From Alphaproteobacteria bacterium (GTDB lineage: Bacteria > Pseudomonadota > Alphaproteobacteria > CAAGCB01 > CAG-977), in NCBI GenBank assembly GCA_900768845.1, contig CAAGEK010000055.1:1-14680 (forward strand): a stretch of 14,680 nucleotides of DNA. Direction: 5' to 3'. A program made the position numbers and the translations under genes. The stretch's first letter is position 1. Every line of letters starts with the position of its first letter. The notes beneath the pieces were generated by a model, which searched no databases, was not told where the DNA came from, and was given only the letters and a program-made list of their open reading frames with translations. Shown here piece by piece: positions 8,058 to 14,503 of the stretch.

Positions 8058-9464
8058 TCAAACCGTCAAAGAGCGGCGCAAGGATTCGATTTCCGAACGG
8101 AACGACACATCGGTTTCCATCATTTCCTCGATTTTCCTTACGGCATGAATGACCGTCGTGTGGTCGCGGTCGAACTTACGCCCGATTTCCGGCAAAGAAC
8201 GCGGAGTCAACGCTTTGGCCAGATACATCGCGACCTGACGCGGACGGGCGACGGTTCTTTCGCGGCGTTTCGACTGCATTTCCGAAACGCGGATGCCGTA
8301 CCGCTCGGCGACTTTCTGCTGAATCTCCTCGACCGTAACGCGGCGATCCAAAACATTCAAAACATCACGCAAGACGTCGCGTGTACGTTCCAACGTCACT
8401 GCGCCGCCCATCAGCTGGACATGGGAAACGACGCGGATCAGCGCGCCTTCCAGTTCGCGGACGCTGGCCGTCATTTTCTCGGCCAGAAATTCCATAACCT
8501 CTTGCGGAACAAAGATGCCCAACGCTTCGGACTTGCTTTCCAAAATCCCCAAACGCAACTCGTACGTCGTCGGGTGGATATCCGCCACGATTCCGGAAGC
8601 CAGACGCGTTTTCAAACGGTTTTCCGCCCGCTCCAAATTCACGGGAGGCTGATCCGCGGACAAAACAATCTGTTTGCCTTCGTCAATCAAGGCGTTGAAC
8701 GTATGGAAAAACTCTTCCTGAGTGCTTTCCTTTCCGATCAAAAACTGCACGTCGTCAATCATCAGGACGTCAACGGAACGCAACTGTTCCTTAAATGAAA
8801 AAGTATCCTTCGCCCGAATCGCCCGAACGAAATTGAACATAAATTTTTCGGAAGGCATATAAACGACGCGGCGCGACGGGTTATGGGCGCGAATGTACCA
8901 TGCGATCGAATGCATCAAATGGGTCTTTCCCAATCCCACGCCCGAATACAGATACAGCGGGTTGAACGGCGGAACGTCGCTTTCCGCCACCCTGTGCGCC
9001 AAAGCGTAAGCGTATTCGTTCGGTTTCCCGACAATGAAGTTTTCAAACGTATAGCGCGGATCCAAAGGGGCGGACAAACCGTCCGTCCCGCTTGAAGGTT
9101 CGGTTCTGTCCAACAGGACGGACGCCGAAACCGGAGCGGAAACGACAGCCGTCTGATCAGCAACATCCTTGTCGCCGTTTCGGGGTGCGGCAAGCCGTCC
9201 GACGCCGACTTCAAAATTCAACGCTTTGACAAGGGTGGAGTTTTCCAACCACGAATCCGTAATTTCATCGGCGAAATGCCGCACAATGTAATCGCGCATG
9301 AAACGGGTCGGAAGGTAAAGGCAAAGCGTACCGTCGTCCGACACATTGCCCAACGTCACCGGTTCAAGCCAGCTTTCAAAAGCGGAATCCCCCAATTTCC
9401 GGCGCAAATCAAGGCAAACGGATTGCCATTGCGCCGTCAGTTGTTCAAAATCCCGTCCTGTCAT
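8058..9464 (-). CDS. dnaA: Chromosomal replication initiator protein DnaA
   Basis: The AAA+ ATPase that binds DnaA boxes at the origin and opens the DNA. I choose the ATG at 9464, preceded by GGAG 11 bases upstream, giving 468 residues (E. coli DnaA has 467) and starting shortly before the domain I pattern QWQSVCLDLRRKLG...FESWL. An upstream in-frame TTG at 9551 and ATG at 9539 would add 29 or 25 unfamiliar residues. Walker A is GVGLGKTH (175-182). Walker B is VDVLMIDDVQF with D237 and D238. The arginine-finger region reads NRLKTRL. The domain IV signature DHTTVIHAVRKI is at about 434-445. Domain II (about 90-138) is low in conservation, as usual. The gene lies downstream of rpsT and heads the dnaA-dnaN-recF-gyrB series. 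Confidence 0.97.
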   Translation of the reverse strand: MTGRDFEQLTAQWQSVCLDLRRKLGDSAFESWLEPVTLGNVSDDGTLCLYLPTRFMRDYIVRHFADEITDSWLENSTLVKALNFEVGVGRLAAPRNGDKDVADQTAVVSAPVSASVLLDRTEPSSGTDGLSAPLDPRYTFENFIVGKPNEYAYALAHRVAESDVPPFNPLYLYSGVGLGKTHLMHSIAWYIRAHNPSRRVVYMPSEKFMFNFVRAIRAKDTFSFKEQLRSVDVLMIDDVQFLIGKESTQEEFFHTFNALIDEGKQIVLSADQPPVNLERAENRLKTRLASGIVADIHPTTYELRLGILESKSEALGIFVPQEVMEFLAEKMTASVRELEGALIRVVSHVQLMGGAVTLERTRDVLRDVLNVLDRRVTVEEIQQKVAERYGIRVSEMQSKRRERTVARPRQVAMYLAKALTPRSLPEIGRKFDRDHTTVIHAVRKIEEMMETDVSFRSEIESLRRSLTV

Positions 9465-9771
9465 TTCAAAAAGCTCTCCGTCAAACCGAAAACAGAATCG
9501 CCCGTCCGGATTCCGTATCGGGATGTTACCGTCCGGCATACCGAAAGGCAACAGAACAAAACGCCGAAAAACGAATTAAAACGCTTGACTCAACATCTTG
9601 TATCCGTTCAAACGGCTCAGGAATAAAAAACGTAAAAAGCAAAGGGAGACGACAAACGCTCCGTTACGGCGAACCCGAAAAGGGAATCCGCTTTTCATCC
9701 CTTTCAAAACCGGCCGAAACACTTTCGCCGGCCGATACGCCTGAAACCGCCGCCCCCGAATTGCAAGAAAA
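9465..9771. other. Hairpin-rich non-coding region upstream of dnaA
   Basis: This is part of the 428-base gap between dnaA and rpsT and should hold the dnaA leader and promoter. I see several inverted repeats: CCGTTCAAACGG (9605-9616), AAAGGGA against TCCCTTT around 9680-9705, and CCGGCCGAAA against TTTCGCCGG (about 9710-9731). I could not find clear matches to the DnaA box TTATCCACA or a cluster of near matches, so there is no direct support for an origin here. No -35/-10 pair stood out for dnaA. Confidence 0.45.
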
Positions 9772-9811
9772 ACAAAATAAAAGCGGCGGCGGAAAAATAT
9801 CCGCCCCGCTT
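9772..9811 (-). terminator. Intrinsic terminator after rpsT
   Basis: On the minus strand AAGCGGGGCGGA pairs with TCCGCCGCCGCTT (one bulged base) around a 6-base AT loop, and TTATTTTG follows. It lies about 80 bases after the rpsT stop codon. Confidence 0.75.
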
Positions 9812-9822
9812 GAAAAAGCTTA

Positions 9823-9878
9823 GCCCCTTACCGAACCGTCCCCGTCGCAAATGCGCCGGCCTGTCCGGAATAAGGGGC
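9823..9878 (-). other. Long-range stem in the rpsT 3' untranslated region
   Basis: An exact 8-base inverted repeat, GCCCCTTA (minus strand 9878-9871) and TAAGGGGC (9830-9823), encloses 40 GC-rich bases. An extra CCG/CGG pairing inside is separated by two unpaired bases. It lies between the rpsT stop codon and the terminator and could be a structured 3' end or a small RNA, but no known RNA family is recognised. Confidence 0.35.
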
Positions 9879-9892
9879 CGCAAAGCCGAAGT

Positions 9893-10156
9893 TTACGCCA
9901 TCGCCTTAACGCGGGCAGACAAGCGAGAAACTTTACGGGCCGCTGTGTTCATGTGCATCGTACCCTTGGACACGGCGCGCATGATTTCAGATTCAGCCGT
10001 CCGGAAAGATTCCCTCGCAACAGCCTGATCACCGGAAGCGATTGCGGCTTCTGCTTTTTTTACAAACGTACGGACGCGGCTCATGCGGTTTCCGTTGATA
10101 ACGGCGCGGCGCGCATTGCGGCGGATACGTTTTTTTGACGAAAGATGGTTAGCCAT
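9893..10156 (-). CDS. rpsT: 30S ribosomal protein S20
   Basis: A primary 16S rRNA-binding protein of the small ribosomal subunit. The 87 residues match the family length. The N-terminus MANHLSSKKRIRRNARR is typical for S20, and the protein is strongly basic and helical, with the conserved KGTMHMNTAARKVSRL region near the C-terminus. The ATG is preceded by AGGATTATAGGAA, which gives ribosome binding options. It has its own near-consensus promoter upstream and a hairpin terminator downstream, so it is probably a single-gene unit between the enoyl-CoA hydratase gene and dnaA. This position upstream of dnaA fits the alphaproteobacterial gene order. Confidence 0.97.
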   Translation of the reverse strand: MANHLSSKKRIRRNARRAVINGNRMSRVRTFVKKAEAAIASGDQAVARESFRTAESEIMRAVSKGTMHMNTAARKVSRLSARVKAMA

Positions 10157-10196
10157 TTCCTATAATCCTGCTTTCTTTCATAGAACCGAGAGCCGT

Positions 10197-10225
10197 TTTA
10201 TATAACAAACGACCCCGCCCGTCAA
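10197..10225 (-). promoter_or_regulatory. Near-consensus sigma70 promoter for rpsT
   Basis: On the minus strand TTGACG (10225-10220), a 17-base spacer and TATAAA (10202-10197) form an almost ideal housekeeping promoter. The predicted 5' untranslated region is about 34 bases. It begins just past the stop of the upstream enoyl-CoA hydratase gene. Confidence 0.85.
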
Positions 10226-10232
10226 GAATAAA

Positions 10233-11003
10233 CTACTTATGTCCGAAACGGGGCGCACGTTTTTCCGCCAACGCCGCCAGCCCTTCACGCGCATCGGCGG
10301 ACATCAACGACAGTCTGGCCAGAATTTCCTCGGAAGCCTGCGCCTTTTCAACGCGCAAAGCGTCGACGACCGCACGTTTGGCCAAAGCCACGCCGGCCGC
10401 CGGCATGGAGGCGATGCGTTCCGCCGCCGCCAAAGCTTCTCGCACGACTTCGGCGGAATCGGCAATCCGCGACACAATCCCGCACGCCAAAGCTTCATCG
10501 GCGGAAATGTGCCGTCCCGTTAAAATCATATCCATGGCACGGGCGCGTCCGACGCGTTCGGCCAGTTTCGACACGCCTCCCATCTGGGGCAAAACGCCCA
10601 ACGTCATTTCAGGGAAACCGAAACGTGCGTTATCCGCCGCGATGACAATATCGCTCATCAAAACCAATTCCAATCCGCCGCCGAACGCGTATCCGGAAAC
10701 CGCTGCGACAACGGGTTTGCGACAGGAGGCGATCTTTTCCGCCGCACGGCCGTAAAGCCCTTCCCTGACCAATTCCGCACTTTGTTTCGCGGAAAATTCG
10801 GACATATCCGTCCCCGCGGCGAAAAACGAATCGCCGCCTTTCAGAACGACGACCCGAACGCTTTCCTCTTTGTCCAACTGTTCCAGCGCGGCGGACAAAT
10901 CAAACAGCATCGCGGCGCAAACCGCGTTCATGGACGCCGGCCTGTTCAATCCGATAACGGCGACGGAACCGTTGGTTTCGACTGTAATCGTATCAAATCC
11001 CAT
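10233..11003 (-). CDS. Enoyl-CoA hydratase/isomerase family protein
   Basis: A crotonase-fold enzyme of 256 residues acting on CoA thioesters, probably hydrating trans-2-enoyl-CoA in fatty-acid or amino-acid breakdown. Both glutamates that catalyse hydration in the family are present: E112 in GGGLE and E132 in FPEMTLGVLPQMGG. The oxyanion-hole segments FAAGTD (61-66) and YAFGGGLE are intact. The exact substrate cannot be told from sequence. The ATG follows AAAGGGAAA with good spacing. It lies 12 bases after a gene for a small secreted protein and is probably co-transcribed with it. Its position upstream of rpsT-dnaA is common in Alphaproteobacteria. Confidence 0.93.
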   Translation of the reverse strand: MGFDTITVETNGSVAVIGLNRPASMNAVCAAMLFDLSAALEQLDKEESVRVVVLKGGDSFFAAGTDMSEFSAKQSAELVREGLYGRAAEKIASCRKPVVAAVSGYAFGGGLELVLMSDIVIAADNARFGFPEMTLGVLPQMGGVSKLAERVGRARAMDMILTGRHISADEALACGIVSRIADSAEVVREALAAAERIASMPAAGVALAKRAVVDALRVEKAQASEEILARLSLMSADAREGLAALAEKRAPRFGHK

Positions 11004-11015
11004 ATTATTTCCCTT

Positions 11016-11402
11016 TCAGTTCCCGCGGCTCGTCAATTCAAAACGAACAATAACGGGCGATCCGTTTTCAACAAAAACATTCAAAGTTTCCCCGTCGCGC
11101 ACATAGGAAGCCCGCGTATCCGAGGAAGCCGCCCGTTGTTGCGCCCGCCACCCCAGCTGGGGCAGGGTTCGGGCGTAAAATCCTAAAATCCCCTTTGCCG
11201 TCAGGCGGTATGATTCGGCATAGGCTTCGACAATCCTTCCGGCCGGCGTGTCAAAAGAAACGCCCGTTCCGTCGTGTTCGGACAACCCTTCCATCAGCGG
11301 CAAATCCTCGAAACCGGAAACAAACGCGGCCGTTTCCGCACGGACGCCGGCGGAAAAACAGCAAACGACGGAAAATAAAATCATCAAAACCGTTTTCTTC
11401 AT
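11016..11402 (-). CDS. Small secreted protein of unknown function
   Basis: The 128 residues start with a clear Sec signal peptide (MKK, a hydrophobic core, likely cut after VRA at about residue 22). The mature part of about 106 residues has no transmembrane segment. It contains FEDLPLMEGL (31-40), TPAGRIVEAYAES (52-64), an ILGFYARTLPQLGW segment (72-85) and a C-terminal beta-like stretch. The pattern recalls a conserved alphaproteobacterial periplasmic family, but I cannot name a domain or function. The start lacks a clear Shine-Dalgarno sequence. The signal peptide supports this ATG. It is followed 12 bases later by the enoyl-CoA hydratase gene, probably in one transcript. Confidence 0.75.
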   Translation of the reverse strand: MKKTVLMILFSVVCCFSAGVRAETAAFVSGFEDLPLMEGLSEHDGTGVSFDTPAGRIVEAYAESYRLTAKGILGFYARTLPQLGWRAQQRAASSDTRASYVRDGETLNVFVENGSPVIVRFELTSRGN

Positions 11403-11435
11403 ATTTTGTTTTTACATCATTTTACGATTCTTCTC

Positions 11436-11465
11436 ATCATAAAAATTGATGTGAAAGCCTTGAAA
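11436..11465 (-). promoter_or_regulatory. Candidate promoter for the secreted protein-enoyl-CoA hydratase pair
   Basis: On the minus strand TTTCAA (11465-11460), an 18-base spacer and TATGAT (11441-11436) lie about 33 bases before the ATG. The -35 match is weak. It overlaps a possible promoter on the other strand. Confidence 0.35.
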
Positions 11466-11478
11466 CGTCGGTTATGAT
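11451..11478 (+). promoter_or_regulatory. Candidate promoter for the UbiB-like gene
   Basis: GTGAAA (11451-11456), a 16-base spacer and TATGAT (11473-11478) lie about 26 bases before the ATG at 11505. The -35 match is weak. Confidence 0.35.
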
Positions 11479-11504
11479 AAAAATCGGGAAAGGAAAACGG
11501 CCGG

Positions 11505-12842
11505 ATGTTCGAGTCTTTTTTTGCGTTCAGGGCTTTGTCGAAAACAGCGCAAACTCTTGTCAAACAAGGGCTTAATCCTTCTTTGTCCCGAAAAGGGGAC
11601 GCCGGCGGAACAAAGGGGGGGGATTTTCAAAACAGTCTTTCCCGTTTCGGCGAACCGAGCTTTGCGGAAAAGATTTTCCTGCGGTTCGCGGCGGCTTTCC
11701 CTGAAATTTTCGGCCGCGCCGAAACCCGTGCCGTAAAAGATTTCCTGCTTTCCGAACCGGAAGAATCCTCCGTTTCCCCCGTTGCGGACAAATTGCCGGA
11801 CAACGTGCGCCAAGACCATTTAAACGTCCTGCGTGCCGCATACGCCGCGGCGAAACGCATCGACGGGAAAAACAAAAACACGAAGGCGGTTTCCTTTGTT
11901 GAAGATTATGAACGGTTCGCGGCGGCGGTGTTGGATTTAAGGTTGGAAGGCGCGGCGTTGGAACGCGTCAAAGACGCTTTTTACGAAGACGGACGGTTTG
12001 CGACGGCTTCGCCCGACTGGATAAACACGTCCGAAAACGTTTTAACCCTTGAATCCCTTCCGCCCGACCGTCTTTTGCGCGAATCGGACGAGCCCGAACA
12101 AACGGTGCGTCTTTTGGCGGATTTTTTGACCGCTTGCGTCCTCGAACACGGTTTTTTTCCTTTGTTCGATCCCGACGAATGGCGCATAGACGGCGAAAAC
12201 CGTCCGTTTTTACGCAAATGTTTTTATTTCGTCATCCTTTCCCCCGATGAACGCCGTTTCCTGAACGCCCTTGTTCACGCCATGGCAGGGAAGGATTTTT
12301 CCGGCGCGGCGAAAGTCATGTTCCGACATAAAACGCTGCCTTTGTTTTTTCCGCTTTCCGAGCTTTCCGGCAAGCTCGAACGCCTGTTTTCCCGAATGCC
12401 GGAAAGTTTGTCCGCCGGATTGGATGTTTTGTTTGAATATTTCGCCGAAAACGGCATAACTTTACCGTCGAATTTCCATCTGTTGCGTTCTTCGTTCGAC
12501 TTTTTTGAAACGTTCGCCGTAAAAACGGCGGGAAGCGGCGTTTCCTTATGGAGCGAAGCGGCGAAAACCGCGGCGTCTTGCGAACCGTATCGGGAAGACG
12601 TTTCATCCGCGGCGGATTTTTTGGAAAAAGGAACGGAAGTGCCCGAACTTCATATGCTCAGCCGCAAAGTCCGCGGAAAACCGTTTACGAATTTCATCAA
12701 AGACAAGCGTCAAATTCCGGAAATGCTCAAACGCGCCGAAGCCGGATACGGATTCCGCCCCCGCCCCTTTAAAATCGACAAGCGAATCGCCATCCCCCTG
12801 CTGGCTCTGGCCGTTTTGGTTTTATCCCTGCTGTTGTTTTAA
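11505..12842 (+). CDS. Diverged UbiB/ABC1-family protein lacking kinase motifs
   Basis: The 445 residues show a UbiB-like pattern in order. The start FFAFRALSKTAQTLVKQGL resembles UbiB N-termini. LSRFGEPSFAEKIFLRF...FPEIFG (45-70) sits where family members have the KxGQ motif, here lost. VLDLRLEGAALERVKDAF...TSENVLTLESL (142-185) matches the ELDLRLEAANAERLRENF...RVLTMEWL block. LEHGFFPLFDPDEW (213-226) sits where HGFFHADPHPGN is expected. AENGITLPSNFHLLRSSFDFFE matches a later block. The ATP-binding lysine region is shortened, the DFG motif is absent, and a single C-terminal membrane helix (about 427-445) replaces the usual two. UbiB proteins support ubiquinone synthesis at the inner membrane. 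This copy is probably a pseudokinase or decaying. The ATG follows AAAGGA. A run of eight G lies at 11615-11622. Confidence 0.7.
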   Translation: MFESFFAFRALSKTAQTLVKQGLNPSLSRKGDAGGTKGGDFQNSLSRFGEPSFAEKIFLRFAAAFPEIFGRAETRAVKDFLLSEPEESSVSPVADKLPDNVRQDHLNVLRAAYAAAKRIDGKNKNTKAVSFVEDYERFAAAVLDLRLEGAALERVKDAFYEDGRFATASPDWINTSENVLTLESLPPDRLLRESDEPEQTVRLLADFLTACVLEHGFFPLFDPDEWRIDGENRPFLRKCFYFVILSPDERRFLNALVHAMAGKDFSGAAKVMFRHKTLPLFFPLSELSGKLERLFSRMPESLSAGLDVLFEYFAENGITLPSNFHLLRSSFDFFETFAVKTAGSGVSLWSEAAKTAASCEPYREDVSSAADFLEKGTEVPELHMLSRKVRGKPFTNFIKDKRQIPEMLKRAEAGYGFRPRPFKIDKRIAIPLLALAVLVLSLLLF

Positions 12843-12845
12843 AGC

Positions 12846-13397
12846 TTACAAAGCCGGCAGATGCGACCGCTCCTCGGTGTTCATCGCCTTGTAAACCGCT
12901 TGAGCGTTCTCAGTCGCCGACGGAACGCCCAAATGAGCCGCCTGAAGGTAGTACGTCCATGATTTCGTCAAATTCCTGCGCACGCCGTTTCCCGTAGCGT
13001 ACATCCATGCCAGCAACTCGACCGCTTCGGCGTCGTCGGCCGTACTGCGGCGACGGATCGTTTCCAAATCGAACGGAGTCGTCCGCCCGTTTTTAACCGA
13101 CAGGACGACGTCTTTCCATTCCTCTTTGTTCCCCGCTTGAAAAATATCGGTTTCCACGGGTTCGGAAAAAGAAGCGTTGCTTTCTTTCCATATTTTTTCC
13201 GACTCGGATTCCTGTTTTTTAAACGGCAGGGAAACATTACCGGCGTTTTTCCGTCCGGCGGGATAGTACGACGGCAGAGAACCGCCGTTTTCCGTTATCA
13301 GTAAATTCCTGTACATCTGATCCGCCGTCAAACCGAACGCTACGGCAAAAGACGGGACGAAACACACCCCCAGAAAAACGAAAACGAGCCCGCGCAT
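12846..13397 (-). CDS. Secreted Sel1-like repeat protein
   Basis: I choose the ATG at 13397, which has AAAGG eight bases upstream and gives 183 residues beginning with the signal peptide MRGLVFVFLGVCFVPSFAVA (1-20). An upstream in-frame TTG (13418) and ATG (13415) lack ribosome binding sites. The middle (about 40-115) is hydrophilic with no recognisable domain. One Sel1/TPR-like repeat is clear near the C-terminus: DDAEAVELLAWMYATGNGV...LTKSWTYYLQAAHLGVPSA (about 121-161). Such repeats usually mediate protein binding, here probably in the periplasm. The specific role is unknown. The gene converges with the UbiB-like gene, their stop codons 3 bases apart with no terminator between, and diverges from dut. 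Confidence 0.8.
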   Translation of the reverse strand: MRGLVFVFLGVCFVPSFAVAFGLTADQMYRNLLITENGGSLPSYYPAGRKNAGNVSLPFKKQESESEKIWKESNASFSEPVETDIFQAGNKEEWKDVVLSVKNGRTTPFDLETIRRRSTADDAEAVELLAWMYATGNGVRRNLTKSWTYYLQAAHLGVPSATENAQAVYKAMNTEERSHLPAL

Positions 13398-13422
13398 CAA
13401 AAAAACCTTTGGCATCAAGAGT

Positions 13423-13454
13423 TATTTAAGGATTCTTCCTTACATTCCTAAATA
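13423..13454. promoter_or_regulatory. Overlapping inverted repeats between the Sel1 gene and dut
   Basis: TAAGGA (13427-13432) and TCCTTA (13437-13442) form a perfect inverted repeat. A second copy, TCCTAAATA (13446-13454), pairs with TATTTAAGGA (13423-13432) if one A is bulged. The repeats overlap the dut -35 region and could be an operator or an RNA hairpin in the leader of the Sel1 gene. Confidence 0.35.
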
Positions 13455-13467
13455 AAACTTTTATAAT
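13439..13467 (+). promoter_or_regulatory. Sigma70 promoter for dut and the SH3-protein gene
   Basis: CTTACA (13439-13444), a 17-base spacer and a consensus TATAAT (13462-13467) lie 32 bases upstream of the dut start codon. Confidence 0.75.
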
Positions 13468-13499
13468 GAAAAAGCCAGAAAAACAGAAAGGAATCCATT

Positions 13500-13949
13500 A
13501 TGCAAAGGCCGGTTTTCCCGATTATGCGCTTACCGAACGGACACGGATTGCCGTTGCCGTCTTATGCGACTCCGCTGTCTTCGGGAATGGATTTATGTGC
13601 GGCGATTCCGTCTTCCCTGCGAATCGCCCCGCGTGAATACGAAATCGTGCCGACAGGGTTCGCCATCGCCCTGCCGCCCGAACTGGAAGCGCAAATCCGT
13701 TCCAGATCTGGGCTCGCCGCCAAAGAAGGCGTCTTCGTCCTGAATTCCCCCGGCACCATCGATGCCGATTACCGCGGAGAAATATCCGTCATACTTTATA
13801 ATGCCAGCGACAAGATATTCATGTTAAAACGCGGAATGAAAATCGCGCAAATGGTTATCGCTCCGGTCGTGCGCATCGGTTGGAAGGAAACCGCGTCTTT
13901 GACGCAAACGGCACGGGGAACGCACGGATTCGGTTCAACGGGAGTTTGA
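13500..13949 (+). CDS. dut: Deoxyuridine 5'-triphosphate nucleotidohydrolase (dUTPase)
   Basis: Hydrolyses dUTP to dUMP and pyrophosphate, keeping uracil out of DNA and supplying dUMP for dTMP synthesis. The 149 residues fit the trimeric dUTPase family. The five motifs are visible: SSGMDLCAA (27-35), RSRSGLAAKEG (67-77), GTIDADYRGEI (85-95), RGMKIAQMVI (111-120) and RGTHGFGSTG (139-148). Motif 5 has H142 where most members have G, an unusual change in the phosphate-closing C-terminal arm. The ATG follows AAAGGA at good spacing and the gene has its own promoter. The next gene begins 3 bases after the stop, so the two form an operon. The ubiB-dut neighbourhood fits alphaproteobacterial order, although coaBC is absent here. 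Confidence 0.96.
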   Translation: MQRPVFPIMRLPNGHGLPLPSYATPLSSGMDLCAAIPSSLRIAPREYEIVPTGFAIALPPELEAQIRSRSGLAAKEGVFVLNSPGTIDADYRGEISVILYNASDKIFMLKRGMKIAQMVIAPVVRIGWKETASLTQTARGTHGFGSTGV

Positions 13950-13952
13950 AAA

Positions 13953-14438
13953 ATGGCTAAGGCGGCCGTCCTTCTTTTTGCACTTTTGACATCGTTTTCC
14001 CGATTCGCCGCGGCAGACACAACCGGATTGCCGGTTCCGCGCTTTGTTTCCCTGCGTTCCAACCAGATCAACCTGCGGACGGGGCCGGGGATGCGTTATC
14101 CCGTCGAATGGGTGTATATGAAAAGCGACCTGCCCGTCGAAATCACCGCGGAGTTTGAAAACTGGCGCAAAATCAAAGATTGGGACGGAAAAGAAGGATG
14201 GGTGCATCAACATATGTTGTCAGGACGCAGGACTATCCGGTTGAACAAGGAAACTTTATTGTTGCGCGCCCCCGCAGATGAAGCCCTGCCCGTTGCCAAA
14301 GCCGAAGCGGGCGTTATCGGAAAGTTGGAGTTGTGCCCGAAAAACGTCGCTTTTTGCAAAGTAAATCTGCAAGGTTTTCAGGGATGGTTGCCCAAAAAGG
14401 AACTTTGGGGCGTTTATCCCGCAGAAGTTTACGAATAG
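13953..14438 (+). CDS. Secreted bacterial SH3-domain protein (SH3_4/DUF1058 type)
   Basis: The 161 residues begin with a signal peptide (hydrophobic AAVLLFALLTSF, likely cut after FAAA at about residue 21). The first SH3-like domain (about 30-93) carries RFVSLRSNQINLRTGPG, YPVEWVYMKSDLPVEI, WRKIKDWDGKEGWVH and LSGRRT, which together match the alphaproteobacterial SH3_4 pattern. A second, weaker SH3-like repeat (about 99-155) ends in GFQGWLPKKELWGVYP. Such domains often bind peptidoglycan or other cell-envelope targets, but the role is not known. GGGAG overlapping the end of dut supplies the ribosome binding site, and the ATG follows the dut stop by 3 bases, so the genes are probably translationally coupled. 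I see no clear terminator after it. Confidence 0.88.
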   Translation: MAKAAVLLFALLTSFSRFAAADTTGLPVPRFVSLRSNQINLRTGPGMRYPVEWVYMKSDLPVEITAEFENWRKIKDWDGKEGWVHQHMLSGRRTIRLNKETLLLRAPADEALPVAKAEAGVIGKLELCPKNVAFCKVNLQGFQGWLPKKELWGVYPAEVYE

Positions 14439-14503
14439 ACTCCTTTTTCCTTATCTTAAACGTTTTTGAACTGCCGGCTTTATTTTGAACTGGGGATAAG
14501 TTT

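Noticed and set aside
9552..9660. AT-richer segment upstream of dnaA considered as an origin unwinding region
   Set aside because: It has no DnaA boxes or repeated AT-rich 13-mers. It more likely contains the dnaA promoter, though I could not pick out a clear one.
14491..14499. Near match to a DnaA box (TTATCCCCA on the minus strand)
   Set aside because: It is isolated, has one mismatch and lies beside probable phage DNA. A single weak box does not support an origin.
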